Shown one piece after another: positions 42,991-54,521 of a stretch of 64,000 nt of DNA (positions within the stretch are counted from its first letter, which is position 1; every line of letters begins with the position of its first letter). Source of the stretch: Phymatolithon calcareum (taxonomy: Eukaryota; Rhodophyta; Florideophyceae; Hapalidiales). Below the pieces are notes generated by a model that did not search any database, was not told the origin of the DNA, and saw nothing but the letters and a program-made list of their open reading frames with translations. The stretch covers positions 2,108,001 through 2,172,000 of the forward strand of contig OZ345379.1 in assembly GCA_977006965.1 (NCBI GenBank). Reading direction: 5' to 3'. The position numbers and the translations under genes were made by a program.

Positions 42991-45294
42991 AACGGGGGGT
43001 CCTGCAATTTTCGACGAGCGCCGTAATTTTCCAGACATATTCCACGTCCATAGAAGTAATCAAATTTCACCATATTGGCCCATTTTGGTGTGTACTGGCC
43101 GAAATGCTCCATTTTGGCTTGGCGCCAGATTTGAAACTTATGATGAAATCTAATTTATAATCTTCCCATTGCATTTCCCGGGTACTAAAGCATAGTGCGC
43201 CAAATTTTTGGCACCCAGATCGAAAGAGTAACCACCAGACTGCACAAAAAGCACCATGTCGATACTCCGCCGGTCTGTTTCTCTTCTTCGATGGGCTGCA
43301 GGAACAGCGCAATCTCCCGCAGGCCATCATGGTTCACTCTGGCACAGATAAAAGGCGGAAAAGCGAAGAGACGATGCTGTTGCTGCGGTGCAGGAGAAAG
43401 TGATGACGTACAGGGCTGCCGCCGCCCGGTTCCATTTGCCGAGGTGAACCATTTGCGACCCTGTCGCCCGCGCCGCACTAGCGGCAGATGGAAAAAACCC
43501 TGCCCGCGCCGGCAGCCGACCTGCACTGCGGGAGGAGGGGGAAGAGCTGGTGGTCGAGCTGCTCTCTCGGTACTCTGACGCCGGCACGCCCCTGTCGAAA
43601 AAGCACACCGTCGTGGTGTTTGGCATCATCATCGAAAGGCTACCGCTGGAGCGCCGAAACAAGCTGCCGTTCAAGAACAGCATCCCTGGCAAACGCTTCA
43701 TCCGCGAGTTTTACAAGCGCCATCAGCAGCGCTTGCACTACGCGCGACAGACGCGTCAAGAGGCTAAGCGCTACGCTGCTGTCAACGCAGATTCCCTGAC
43801 AACCCACTTCGCTATACTGGGTAAGGTCGTCAAAGATAATGACATTGACGCGGCCCGGAATCCGGAAGAGACAGGTGGCACAACGGGTCGTGATGTCAGC
43901 GGCAACTCGACCATGCGGCGCTTTTCTGCGGCGCGACGGCATCGCGGACGTGAAAATTGCTGATTTCAAGCGCGCGCACAGGGTCACCATGATGCCTGCT
44001 GTAAGCGCTGCTGGTGAGTGCGGCCCTCCCCTCTTTGTTTTTAAGGGTATGACGTTGCCGTACAGGCAAGTGCTGCGCAACGGCAGCGTTTTTGTTGAGA
44101 CGTACGCCTCGCTGCTGCCGAGGGACAGCATCGTTGCCGTTCGCGAGAGGGGCGGCGGAGTTGACAGCGACAAATTCTACAAGTGGGCAGAGCACTTCTT
44201 CGATTACATGCGCTATCTCACTGCTGATGGCCGCAAAGTCCTGCTGACCTATGACGGTTACAGGTCGCACATGTCCCTCCGCGTTCTGGAGCTGCTGCAC
44301 CGCAACAACGTGATTGCGTATGCTCTTCCTGCGCACACTAGCGGCAAAACCCAGCTGTGCGATGTCGTGCTCTTTGGCGCCTTTAAAAAGGCGCTTAATG
44401 AAAGCCTTCCAGACGCCTTCCAGACGTCTTCCGCGTGGGTGAGTTGGACGTACTGGATACATTTGACTTTTGCAGTCTCCTCCGACACTCCTACCTGCAC
44501 ACATTCACATGAAAGAACATTCTCGCCTCGTTTCGCCTGTCAGGGCTCTGGTCCCTGGATGCTAAAAAACTACTCGGTGTGCCGCGCCCGCGCTCTCTGG
44601 ATGATGTCGCTTGCGTCCCGTCTGTGACCGAGCTAGAAAAAGTAATGGAAGAGAAGCGCGTGCTTGCGCGTGAGGGCATCATCGGTAAGACCGTAACTAT
44701 TACCGCATCGGGGTACGTGGACACCAGAAAAGTTGCTGTGCTCACATCAGAACAAGCCCTCACTGCGGCAAGAGACAAGGCGACGTGCGATGAACAGAAG
44801 CGGCTGCGTCAGCAGCTGGAAGCGAACAGAAAACACCTTGCGGCTGCGCGGCGGGAACAGAGAGACAGAAAGCAGATAGAACGACCGGAGAGAGCGGTAG
44901 GCTACACGAGCAAGACCGTGCAATATAGATGTCACGCAGTACCGTGTGAATTTGCGGTCCATGAAAGGCGAGCCATTGGGCGGCTTCGGAAGTCTCTGCA
45001 GGATGCCGATTCTGTTCTTCCAACTGCTGGCTGAGGTGTAAAAAAGGATTAAAATTTTGATACTTTGCGTCCGAGGAATTGAGGCGCAAAATTGAGCTTT
45101 TGAGGGCCGGAACGGTTGCCGTCCTAATTCCGATGCCTCCCAGGAATTGCATCTGCTGTAATCGATTAGCAAAAAATGATTATTAGCTGGTGACTACGCT
45201 TCGATTGGTATAAAAATCGCGATTATGTGATGTGTTTTTCCATTTATTCAATTTAAAAATGTCCAATTTGTCCTAAAATTGCAGGAACACCCTT
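42991..45294 (+). mobile_element. pogo-like (Tc1/mariner superfamily) transposon inserted in the LINE
   Basis: 2304 bases with inverted ends AACGGGGGGTCCTGCAATTTT (42991) and AAGGGTGTTCCTGCAATTTT (complement, 45294), flanked by TA on both sides (42989-42990, 45295-45296). Removing it rejoins the LINE frame ...LLTGC / TERAVRG. The encoded protein is a CENP-B/pogo-like transposase. Confidence 0.87.
43256..45034 (+). pseudogene. pogo-like transposase
   Basis: A psq-type helix-turn-helix is seen near 43,360-43,470 (AVAAVQEKVMTYRAAAARFH). It is followed by EEGEELVVELLSRYSDAG and KRFIREFYKRHQQRLHYARQ (43550-43963). The catalytic core then continues in another frame (43839-44627): VTMMPAVSAAGE, PPLFVFKG, KVLLTYDGYRSHMSLRVLEL (second Asp) and PAHTSGKTQLCDVVLFGAFK (third Asp). 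The first acidic residue falls in NPEETGGTTGRD, with Glu where Asp is usual. A Lys/Glu/Arg-rich tail (44579-45034) ends it. A frameshift near 43,900 and another near 44,450-44,600 show it is dead. This is the DDE_1 family, which also gave rise to CENP-B and Jerky. Confidence 0.85.
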
Positions 45295-45680
45295 TACCGA
45301 GCGAGCCGTACGCGGGTTGGTGACCCACAAACACGAGAGCCACCACTGACGGCAGGAATGGATTGAAAATGAAGAAGACAAAGAGAGAAAAATAGCCGCC
45401 GATACTAAGGAGAAAGTAAGCCCTGTATTCAAAATTCGATCCAGAAAACGCCGACTCCTAGCAGTCAAGTGGTTCTTTTGCCGCTTCCCAACACGAATAG
45501 CAGAGCCTTACATTGAAAATTTCAACGAGGTCGCGGAAGAGAATCTGGAAACTCTACAACGTAATTTAACAAGTCATGAGCAGAAGAATCTTAGGAAGAA
45601 GGGACGAAAACGACGATTGTTAACTAACTTCTGGCCTTGGAAACAGGCATTGGGAGCAACGTACTGTTAATGCAATATCA

Positions 45681-45734
45681 TGCAACATGTTGGTAATGCA
45701 ACATGTTGGTAATGCAACATGTTGGTAATGCAAC
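45681..45734 (+). repeat. Subterminal 16-bp tandem repeat of hAT 2
   Basis: TGCAACATGTTGGTAA is repeated about 3.4 times. The unit holds the palindrome CAACATGTTG. Related GTTGCAACATAATGG units occur twice near the right end (47860-47905). hAT transposases bind subterminal repeats, so these are probable binding sites. Confidence 0.7.
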
Positions 45735-45960
45735 AGTAATGGTTCTGTTCGTGGTATTGCAATTCATAATGTTTCGTGACCGACTATGAAGCATATATTG
45801 AATGTAAAATGAAGATCATCCTAGCTGAGTACGACTATTATTAGAGGTATTTGTGAAGTCTACCCGACCATCTTTTCTCCCATCGTCAAATTGGTGTCTA
45901 TCTGTGAACAGAACGACGACTCCCTACCACGCTACTGCGACGATTCTGTCCGTTCCAAGA

Positions 45961-47794
45961 ATGGCACCGAAGCCTAAACCGCAGTCTGTTGTCAAGGCGC
46001 TTATGAAGAAGAACGACGATACCGTAAAGGCAATCACTTCCCGCCGAACAGGGCAACCTGACCAGGTGGATGTACCTTGTTTTGTGTACACATGCCCACG
46101 TGGACAAAACTGCAAAAACACTACACCGCAGGTGACGTTTCCCAAGGGACGGGGTTGGGGTACGCCTTATTCTCATTTGCTATCCTGCGTTGCAGGTGGC
46201 AATGAAGATCAGTTACTGAACCTCTATCACTCGACTGTTACTGTTGGCGGGCGTAACGGCTGTAACGGGGTGATTTCGTCGTACTTTGAGACATCTCTAT
46301 CCACGACCGCGCGCGAAAAGGCTATGTACCGATACCTGGACTTCATTATTGCGCTTTCTCTGCCGATTTCGTACATCGAGAACGAGAAAGTACGTGAATT
46401 CTGCGGAATTGAAACGTTCATTTCGTTGAAATCCCTCCGTGCAACTATTTTCAAGCTAGTCGAGCTTGTGGAGTGAGATGAAGGGCGCTAGAGGTGCAGT
46501 CATGCATGATGCATGGCCTAAGAGTGGCTCACACTACCTCGGAATCTACGCTCTGTTCATGAAAAAGGTTACGCGCATGATGGATGGTGAAGAAGTGCAG
46601 CATGACGAAATTTCCACGCCTTTGCTGTCGTTGTCACCTATTGCTCATCGTGACGAAGACGGCGAAATTGAATCCGCGCATGCCATTTCGTTTGATGCGA
46701 CAACGCATATCCGCCAGCTGGAACACATTTTTAACTTCTTCCACGTTGATGTACACCAGTGGGCAGTGTGTCAAATTGGCGACAGCTGCGGGCTCAACAA
46801 GTCTATCGCGAGAAAGATGGAAATTCCGCACTTTGGGTGCTGCAAACACAAACTGGCGCTCGACGTGAACCGGATTTTGTCTTCGCAAACAACTAAGCGA
46901 ACACTAGAAGATGTTCGCACGACGATGCGCGAATGCAAGGGAAGCATAAAGAATCGCGCAATGCTTCATCGGCTCACAAGCCTGTCTCCTATTCTACCTT
47001 GCGCGACAAGATGGTCGGTTATGTTTGCTATGCTCAACTGTTTCAATCGTATCCGGGAAGAGCTCGAAGAAGTGGCAGATACTGATGGTTTGGAGCTTAC
47101 TATTTCCCGTACACCGCGTTTTCACGTGCAATGTAGTAAGTTTTCAAGGCAGCTGAAGCAAATTGACACTGTGGCAACGGCTCTATAGGCGAAGCATGCT
47201 ACACTCCAAGAGTGTCGTTTCTTGCTTGATACATTGACTTCAACTATCACAATGCAGAAAGATAATGCTGACGCTCCATTGTATGGATGCTTGTTGACCG
47301 ACGAACATACCAAGCTTTTTTCTGTCCATTCCCCGGACTCACTCTTTGAATCAGGTGTCATCAAGATACAAAGAAATGAGATTGAGAACATGGCCGACGA
47401 CGAACGTGCTGCGTGCGAGCATCTGAAGCTAACTGTCGAACAAAGCGCAGATGTGAACAGCGATGAATATGTTAGAACGCTTTCTATGTCCGACATATTC
47501 AAGACAAGAAAGCGTCAACGCAAGGAACCGGTGCAGTCGTATATGAACTTGCGCTTTATTCTCGGCTCCACGGCTCAAATCGAGAGGCTTTTCTCTCTGG
47601 CGGGTGAAGTACTTGCCGAAAATCGGCAGAGGATAAGTCCATTGCTATTTGAATCTCTTTTGTTCCTCAAAGTGAATCGACACTATTGGGACGTAGGTAC
47701 AGTCGTGACTGCAATGTCAAACAAGGACAGCCCCCGAACTGTTGAACTCCTAAGTGAAGATGCCGAGCAGAAAATTCTCTTAGACTTGCCATAG
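45961..47794 (+). pseudogene. hAT transposase 2
   Basis: Starts MAPKPKPQSVVKALMKK like hAT 1 (MAPKPKLESIVKTIMKK). The first frame ends at 46474-46476 after LVELVE, where a small deletion shifts the frame; 46477-47188 continues with GAVMHDAWPKSGSHYLGIYA and FGCCKHKLAL to a stop at 47186-47188. The same frame then runs 47222-47794 with the hATC domain (FILGSTAQIERLFSLAGEVL, RISPLLFESLLFLKVN). So it carries one frameshift and one in-frame stop. An upstream in-frame ATG at 45853 extends the first frame, but homology with hAT 1 begins at 45961. Confidence 0.87.
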
Positions 47795-48109
47795 ATGTCT
47801 AATGACTCCATATTACCAACCAACACTATTGCATTACTAATGGCCGTTGTCAATCTGTTGCAACATAATGGTTCTGTCCGCAAACTATTGCAACATAATG
47901 GAACTCTATTACTACACGCTCCAATAAAGTGAAACATGTTGCTCCCAATGCCTGCTTGGAAATCCATATGATAGAAGAAATGATAGTGTAATATGACTTG
48001 ATTGGGTAATGAGATGCCAGTATGAACAGGAAGCTGCTCTGTTGTTGGTTAATACCGGCATTGAGGGCTTCTAAAATAAAAACCCACAATTTCCCCCACG
48101 AGAACGGTG

Positions 48110-49166
48110 GCATCGGGTTCCACACACCATGCGCATCCTTCATAATGATGTTTCCCCGAGTGCAATTGAGAACAATTTTTGCTCTGGCATCCGCTAAGCT
48201 GAAAGGAATAGGAAGAATGGAGGCTAAGATTTTCCGAATACTCATCTTCATGAGTTGAGCACAAAGAGATTTAAGGAAGTCTACAATGGGGAACAAGAAT
48301 ATCCTCGCTCCTTCACTTTCAAACAGTAGGATGACCAGACCCAGGTTCTCCGAGTACGTCCGGTACACCAAATTCACCGTGCAAGCAAGTGAACAAGGCA
48401 CTATGTCATCCGTACAGTACCGGTGGCGCTCGTTCAGGACTTTGTCGATGCTATTAATAATCACGAAAGAACCACCGTGTCTCTGCAAGACAAGATTTGC
48501 TCTGACAAGTTCATATCTCTTTCATATGGCAACGGAGACCAATTGATTGGAAATGGGCTCATTCAGTACGTCGCCATCCACCGTAAACCGGAGAACGTTT
48601 GCGAGTTCCAGAATTCAGCCTAAGGAAGACGTGAGATAATACTGCATCTTGAGCTGGAGACCACGGCAGAGGGCAAGAAGTAAAACGGTGTAGAAGGTGA
48701 AACTGCCCATAGTACAGTTTACTGCGCCGTCTTGTTGCCCCATACTCTGGTACAAGGTGCCTTGTATTCCCGGATTCATTTTGCATAGCGCAATATACAT
48801 CGATGTTCAGTACTCGAAAAAGTACATTTGCTTCAAGAGCGATGTTGAAACCCACTTAACTCCCCCAAAGATGGAAAAATAAGCCACAGGTGGCATGACT
48901 ACTTTAGCTGTTCAAAACAACAGCAAACTCTGAAAAACCATGGAATTAACCTTCGTGTTAGACTTTCTGGCGCCGCAATCAACAAATGTGGCACTTCAAC
49001 AGATAGAAACTGATTTTCTAAGCATGCTGGGTACATCTATGAGCTTGATGCGTTTCATGAGCCTTGTAATGAGTAGCTTTCGTTGTCAAAAAATAAATAA
49101 TTCTCATTCCCTCAATTTAGGGAAAAGTGCCCCTCAATTGAAGGAAAATTCCCGTCACATAGACTC
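48110..49166 (+). pseudogene. piggyBac-like transposase, C-terminal two thirds (copy 1)
   Basis: Reads IGFHTPCASFIMMF, MGNKNILAPSLSN, SEQGTMSSVQYRW, then in a shifted frame LVQDFVDAINNHERTTVSLQ, YVAIHRKPENVCEFQNSA, and further on SKKYICFKSDVETHLTPPKM. The middle 311 bases (about 48439-48749) are missing from the copy at 60824-62450, so this copy is the fuller one. Stops and frameshifts throughout. Confidence 0.6.
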
Positions 49167-49168
49167 TA

Positions 49169-51061
49169 GCGGAAAGAAAACAGTAGAATCCGGATGACTC
49201 TCGAACAATAGCTTCTCGCTTCAGTATGATGCACCGAATAGTTCTCACGCGGAAAGGAGAGAGGTAGGAAGTCTAGGACCGTACGGCCACTGCTCTGGTT
49301 GTGAGAACCGGCCATTGCCTTAGAAGTAGACCAAAGTAACAACATGATTTGATCTAATTACTCTCTTAAATTCTACGAAGGTAGAGATTGAAGAGAAAAA
49401 AGGACTACAGGACGACGCAAGACAAAAGCTCATCAACTACAAGGCCGGAGAGTACAAGCCAATGTAGGAACCAAAGATGTAACCAGTATGATCAACAGTG
49501 TAGGCATATTTGAACACTTTAAGTCCAGAAAAAGGAAATTTTCACGTTAGGTTCCAACTGAGAAAGATTCAGGCCGAAATCCTTGAGTGAGATGCATTTT
49601 GAATAAAGCCCCGCGGATCATCTACTATAGATATGATGATAATCGCGATTGCAATTGTAAGGCGATTAGTCGTGAGAGAAATAAGAGTTTTTCACACCCA
49701 AACATCGAGCGATAAAGAAGCGGCGGCGACAGCTGGTATATATTTCAGAAAGAAAATTACTCGACAGATTCTAGGCCCGAACATTTCCGTCTGTCAATAT
49801 TTGTGTTCACATTTCAATTTGCGCTGAGCTGCACCTCCTTTCTGTCAATCGTTCTCTCCCTACTCGAGAACGGTGCTTTAAACCAGACTGCATTGATACG
49901 CGCTCTCTTTGCCAATAATAGGCTTTAAGTGGTGCGGCGAATAGGTTGACCTCGAAGTAATTGAATAGTTAAATTTTGAAAGGTCTCCTCACTGCTCATA
50001 AGCTTCTTACACTGCTATCGATGTCAGTAATTGTATCTTATTATTTTCATAATGAGACGGAAGGGAATTTCCCTTAAAAGATAAAATAATAGAAATTTTT
50101 GCACTACTATCTTACAGTAATACTTCTCTACTCTATTAAGATAGTTCCACTCTGCAAGATAGCCGCAAACGCTAACTTGTACAAACAGTTTATTAAAGAC
50201 AGCAATCTTCAAAGCTGACTTGCATTCTGGTGTTGCAAGGCACGCTGGAAAAATAGTTTGGATAGTCTACATAAAGAGTAGTGTCGACCCGGAGCAGAGG
50301 TCGGGAACCTAATACAACACCAATAAGACCAATAATCAACTTCGTTCACCACAGACCATAGACCATCTACACGTGTCAACCTACTTTGACCAAATATCCG
50401 AAATATCAGAAAATTTCTCTTGCGCCTTTTATAAGGGAAACTATAAATGTAACAATTTCACTGTCACCCTGCTTACACTTGTACTAGAACTACGATTGCT
50501 AGGTTGCGCATTACAGTAAATGTTACACCTGTGGTGCAAAATGCCACGTATGCAAATACACGAGCGTTACAAGTGTCCTTGCAAAGTTTCTGTACACGTA
50601 GTCTTATTGGTCCAAATTAGATTCCAACAATGAAATAGGAAGCGGAACTTAAATCGAGCTTTTTATACGTAAAAAATAGGTTTAGTTTAGAATGGAAGAT
50701 GCGACCATCGTCTATATAAGACGAACCGACGTCGCACTTTGCTTGAGAAGGCAAGACTAAAGCGGAGCAAACCACGCCGAGTATGGTCAAAGAGTGTCTA
50801 AAGGACATTAAGTCTAATACCTCTTGACCAAGAAACAAAACTAAAACATAAAAGTAAAGTAAAAATTCCATTCCAACATTTAAAAGTTCCAACAAAATTC
50901 CAAAAAAATCATAACGACAATATCATAATAATAAGTCGTTATAACAAAGATGACGATCTGTGAGATAGGTTTTGAAAGACACAATTTACAATCTCCCTAT
51001 GTTTTGGTATCAGAATACAAACCGGCAAACAATAAAACAAGATTGCGTGGTTAACCTGAAT
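49169..51061. other. 1.9 kb AT-rich region without a supportable gene
   Basis: No frame exceeds 92 codons and none shows a motif. From about 50,000 on the sequence is strongly AT-rich with A-runs. I see no element boundary. Confidence 0.4.
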
Positions 51062-52032
51062 GACTGAGCACAATTTTTGACTATAGAGCGTAGCTCCCTG
51101 GCCGTGCTGGCAAAAAGATCTAATTTAAGAAGAGGTTGGAATTACGGCCTTGCAAGAAATTTTAGCCTACACATGGATTCCTCATTACGCGGAAACTGCG
51201 TTTTCGAGAAGCATAGATTACGGGGTCGGACCACAGGCGCAAGTGCAAAAAGGTTGCTCAGTATGATTGAGAATACGTCTGCATAAAATAAGTGCAACAG
51301 CACTGCACGGAAAAAGCAAAACCGGAACACTACGTGCCTTACCGGCTTCTGCGCAGGATCCCACCACCAGAACACAGGAGAGAAATATTAGCGTTGGAGA
51401 TGCTGCTACGAGGAAAGGCAAGGAAGTCGGCTATCCTATCCAAGCCAAGGGAAGAGCGAAACTTCAAAGAACTGCAATGGGCAAGTCGTGATATTACCGC
51501 GATGTTGCAACAAGAACAGTTCGCGGCCCCCTTCAAACATATGCAGGAAGGGAAATCTCCAGGCCAACTCCGACGAATACTGTTCGCAAAACGCACAAGG
51601 CTCGAAGCAAAAAGAAATAGGAAAATACATACCCTACGACAAAACCGGATGATATCCCGGACATCCCCAGGTTTGCTAAGGTGAGACAGCGACAGCTGGC
51701 CATAAAATACGCAAGCGGCAGGGTTCCCTCAAGTGAGCACGACGCTAAAATCGAATACATTCGGAACGACAGCAGATCGCCACCTGGAGACCATACGCAT
51801 GACCTAACGAAGTATGAACTGGACTCCGGAGAATGTTAAGAACGGAAATGGCATTAGACTCTATACTACTCTACAATATCACCATTATTGACAATATGGA
51901 GAACGACGAGTCCCTGTATTAGGGACCAGGCGATATACTAGAATGAACAAGTTATGAAAAGCTGCTCTCGTACAGTCTTAGGAGTGTCCATGATGGCTTT
52001 CAAATAAACAACTAAACAGTTGCAAAAATCTG
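51062..52032 (+). mobile_element. LINE C-terminal and 3' end fragment
   Basis: The frame 51292-51684 carries RIPPPEHRREILALEMLLRG, similar in place to TPPKIRRAQLGEHFTQRLLR at 42,820. After frameshifts, KVRQRQLAIKYASG (about 51,675), TKYELDSGE and LRTEMALDSILLYNIT lead to MENDESLY and a stop at 51919-51921. The 3' part ends AAATAAACAACTAAACAGTTGCAAAAA at about 52,030. Same family as at 14,290, 21,431 and 59,650. Confidence 0.75.
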
Positions 52033-54140
52033 CGTGCCTTACAGAGCGGAATACCCGAGCAGTTGTCAAACATTGCTTGATATATGCGTTCATTTCTCTG
52101 TTCAATCTCGCCCGATTGCAAACACCGGATAATACAACGCGGCTATTGCGTCGTCCAGCGACTCGTGTCCTACTAAGTTAACTTGCCTCGTTCCTTCACG
52201 AAGGACTCTCGTCCGTGGGTTCTTTTCGGAAGGAGAACAAGATTGCAAACCGATGTTAAGCGGGAAAATTAAACTCGGAGACCTGCAGTGCACTAAAATG
52301 TCCGGTGGCTTGGCGTTGGAACCATCTGGGTGCTCTGAGCGCGAATACAACATTATTGACCTATTGGCGACCTTTACCAAATTGGGTACGCAAATGCAGG
52401 GAGATTGCCAATGCGCACGAAGGTATCTGCGTACTTACAGCTTTGCAGTTCGGCTCTGTGCAAACCTCTATCTCAATCAATCTTCCAACGTGGAGCTCTA
52501 GATTCCACGAAGGTGTTTGCTTCAGATGATGGATGTGGAATAGGTTGTCTCTTGTCATGCAAAAACCTCTAGAGCCGTCTTGAGAGCCATCTGTACTGTT
52601 CCACTCCGACCAACCCTTACGGTTAGAAACGTTAGCGAAGAAAACAGGATCACTTGAGTAGCTATTTAGATACGTCCCAGCGTTCGTAATTATATCGAAG
52701 CTCTTAAAAGGGATCACTAGCTAGTGGCCCTCAAGTTGCGAATCTAGGTGCTGGAAATGTCTAATCTGCGGCATTGACGAAGGCAGCGGGTACTGCAGTG
52801 GAGCACAGAAATAGAAACAGCACCAGTAGTGGAGATGTTGAATTTTCAAGTGGCGGGTCTGAAAATCAGCTGATGGATGTCATCAGGCACCTGTCTTCCA
52901 AGTGTGCGAAGGCTCTGCGAGAAAGAAAAGGCAGTGCCATGGTCAACAGGCGCATATGCTGGAGAGAACAACACGGAAGAAAAATTCGCTTTTGAGCATG
53001 CAATCAGCGCTGACAGGGCAGAGCAGACATAAATGGTCATATTCACGATCATCGTGATAGACTACGAAACATGAGTTGGCTTACATCGTCAGCTTTCGTT
53101 ATATGTCGGCTGTCCACTCACATATCTTCGGTATCTCCCCCTAATCGTGCATCTCATTGGAAAAAATTCCACGGCAAGGGAGCACTCAGCCAACTTTCAA
53201 GTAGGTTCTCAGGGAGCCACGAGCGCTGAGAGAAACATGTGAGATCATGAATCTCTGATAAGTCTGCACCCGGTGTATCTACTGTGGAAGTAGAAAATAA
53301 GAGCTGCACAGCACTGCGGAGAGTAAATGCCGCTGAAAGCTCTTTCTGAATGATCGTCTGAAATAAGTACTTACTAGTTGGACGGCAGGGGTCCACCCAG
53401 GTGCCCCTTCACCCAGGCAGTACAACAGGGAAATGTGATGGACGCAAGGGATCACCGTGCCTTTTTCAAAGATGCACAGTGGACAAGTGGTTGCGACGAG
53501 CTCTTTGGTGCCTTATCTCTCAATCCTCTTCGAGATCCCCTGTTCTTCCAGCCGTCGTAGCATAGTTTTGAAGATTTATTGTACTCCTTTTTTAAAATAA
53601 GTGGTCTTAGTAGAAAAAGCGGACTTCGAAAATCGCGCGGCCTCGTCATTGTGCCTACTGGAACGATCCCGACCTCAGATTAATAACCCGGACCAATAAA
53701 GGCGAAATAATCCACCTGCGTAGAACGTTGCATATTGTCACATTGAGCTTTGACTTACAAACTCCAAACGCCGGCTTTCAGTTTCGATTTCGAGACTCTG
53801 TGTTGATCTGCCTCTGCATGGTCTGGGTGCGTACGTGTGACTGCATACAGTAACACAAAGTCGCACACTACCTTAGCTGGAAGCGACGAGGTATGGAGAT
53901 CCTGATTGTCCAATAACGACATATGTAACGTATCCCAGTTGGCTTCCATAGTGCCATTCCTCCTTAGTGCAAATTCAAGCCGTTTCATGCAAGTTGGGTG
54001 GACGGTCCAGAATTGCGTAGACTCACTAGCGCAAATTCTTCTTCTTTGTCTTCTCGGGCGACAAATCTCATCCACATCTGCTGAACAACGTGAAGACCAA
54101 GACGCCCCACTTTGCATTACGACGGTCAAAAATTTGAACA
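52033..54140. other. Region with no firm gene; one possible frameshifted minus-strand frame
   Basis: Minus-strand frames 52717-52361 (118 codons) and 52380-52102 (92 codons) overlap by 20 bases in different frames. The second ends with GHESLDDAIAALYY, which resembles the GHDSVEDAxAAL segment near the end of REXO-type RNA exonucleases; the match is short and the call is weak. The rest of the stretch shows nothing recognisable. The last 120 bases before 54,141 are the upstream region of the secreted-protein gene. Confidence 0.25.
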
Positions 54141-54521
54141 ATGGGTCTCCATTGTCTCGCTCTCAAAGCGGCGCTGATTATCTTCCTGCTTGGCGTTTTA
54201 CCGTCAGATGGCACACCCGGACTTAGTTTTCAGTCTCCCAAGTGGAAACAAGTCACCAAAGATCCGATTCCCATGGATGGATTCGACGAAGATTTTGCGG
54301 AATGCATGCGCACATTCAACACGTGCAAAACTCGGCGCGAGGAGTGCGAAGAATGTGTTGAACATTGCAGAGCTGCTGCCGCTGGCATTGATGACAGATT
54401 TATCCCATCCTCTCTTGAAGCTATGGCTCAGCAGTGTGAGGTCGGATTTTTCATTCGCACGAAGATGGGTCTTGGAGTCCACTTTTTCTCTTCTATCAAT
54501 TCATTCGCCCTGCGGATTTGA
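54141..54521 (+). CDS. Small secreted Cys-rich protein
   Basis: 126 codons from an ATG in good context (AACAATGG). Residues 1-25 are a signal peptide (LALKAALIIFLLGVLPSDGT). The mature part is acidic, then has evenly spaced cysteines at about residues 55-77: C-x6-C-x6-C-x2-C-x3-C, suggesting a helical, disulfide-bonded core. The family is not recognised. After the TGA at 54519-54521 the same frame is open for another 66 codons (to 54719) with basic sequence; either a short intron or a recent stop may be involved. Opposite-strand and shifted frames over the same stretch lack such features. Likely real because of the leader, the start context and the cysteine pattern. Confidence 0.6.
   Translation: MGLHCLALKAALIIFLLGVLPSDGTPGLSFQSPKWKQVTKDPIPMDGFDEDFAECMRTFNTCKTRREECEECVEHCRAAAAGIDDRFIPSSLEAMAQQCEVGFFIRTKMGLGVHFFSSINSFALRI

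Larger units (their letters stand above)
45644..47954 (+). mobile_element. hAT transposon 2 inserted in the LINE tail
   Basis: 2311 bases with inverted ends CAGGCATTGGGAGCAAC (45644 and complement at 47954), and a perfect 8-bp target duplication CTTGGAAA (45636-45643 and 47955-47962). The transposase is homologous to hAT 1 along its whole length, but the terminal sequences differ after CAGG-ATT, so the two are sister families. Short tandem repeats lie just inside the left end. Confidence 0.92.
40440..48098 (+). mobile_element. LINE retrotransposon inside piggyBac-like copy 1, itself carrying two DNA transposons
   Basis: CGAGAACGGTG stands at 40429-40439 and 48099-48109 and is present once in the unbroken copy (61,708 region, one base different), an 11-bp target duplication. 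LINE sequence occupies 40440-42990, 45295-45643 and 47963-48098. It ends in TTGAGGGCTTCTAAAATAAAAACCCACAATTTCCCCCA, a C-rich tail like that at 59986-60060. Gene content is endonuclease, reverse transcriptase, then the C-terminal motif of this LINE group. Confidence 0.87.
39550..49168 (+). mobile_element. piggyBac-like DNA transposon, copy 1, carrying three later insertions
   Basis: Ends are TAGTGTCTATGTGACG (39550) and CGTCACATAGACTCTA (to 49168), inverted repeats matching the ends of the copy at 60824-62450; CCTCAATTGAGG palindromes lie just inside both ends. Its left part (39550-40439) and right part (48110-49168) are collinear with the other copy, and together give about 1.95 kb. The LINE 40440-48098 separates them. 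The right part encodes a transposase segment with TVSLQDKICSDKFISLSYGN and YVAIHRKPENVCEFQNSA, which fits the piggyBac (DDE_Tnp_1_7) catalytic region, and ends in a Cys-rich tail. TA flanks both ends; the TTAA typical of piggyBac is not seen. Confidence 0.7.

Noticed and set aside
45681-45734. A CRISPR-like array
   Set aside because: Direct tandem repeats without spacers inside a hAT end.
39550-49168. A CACTA element, because the ends read TAGTG and CACTA
   Set aside because: CACTA elements start with CACTA and end with TAGTG; here the order is reversed, and the protein remnants fit piggyBac.
52102-52717. REXO-type RNA exonuclease pseudogene
   Set aside because: Only the short GHESLDDAIAAL match supports it and the frames are shifted; kept as a remark, not as a gene.
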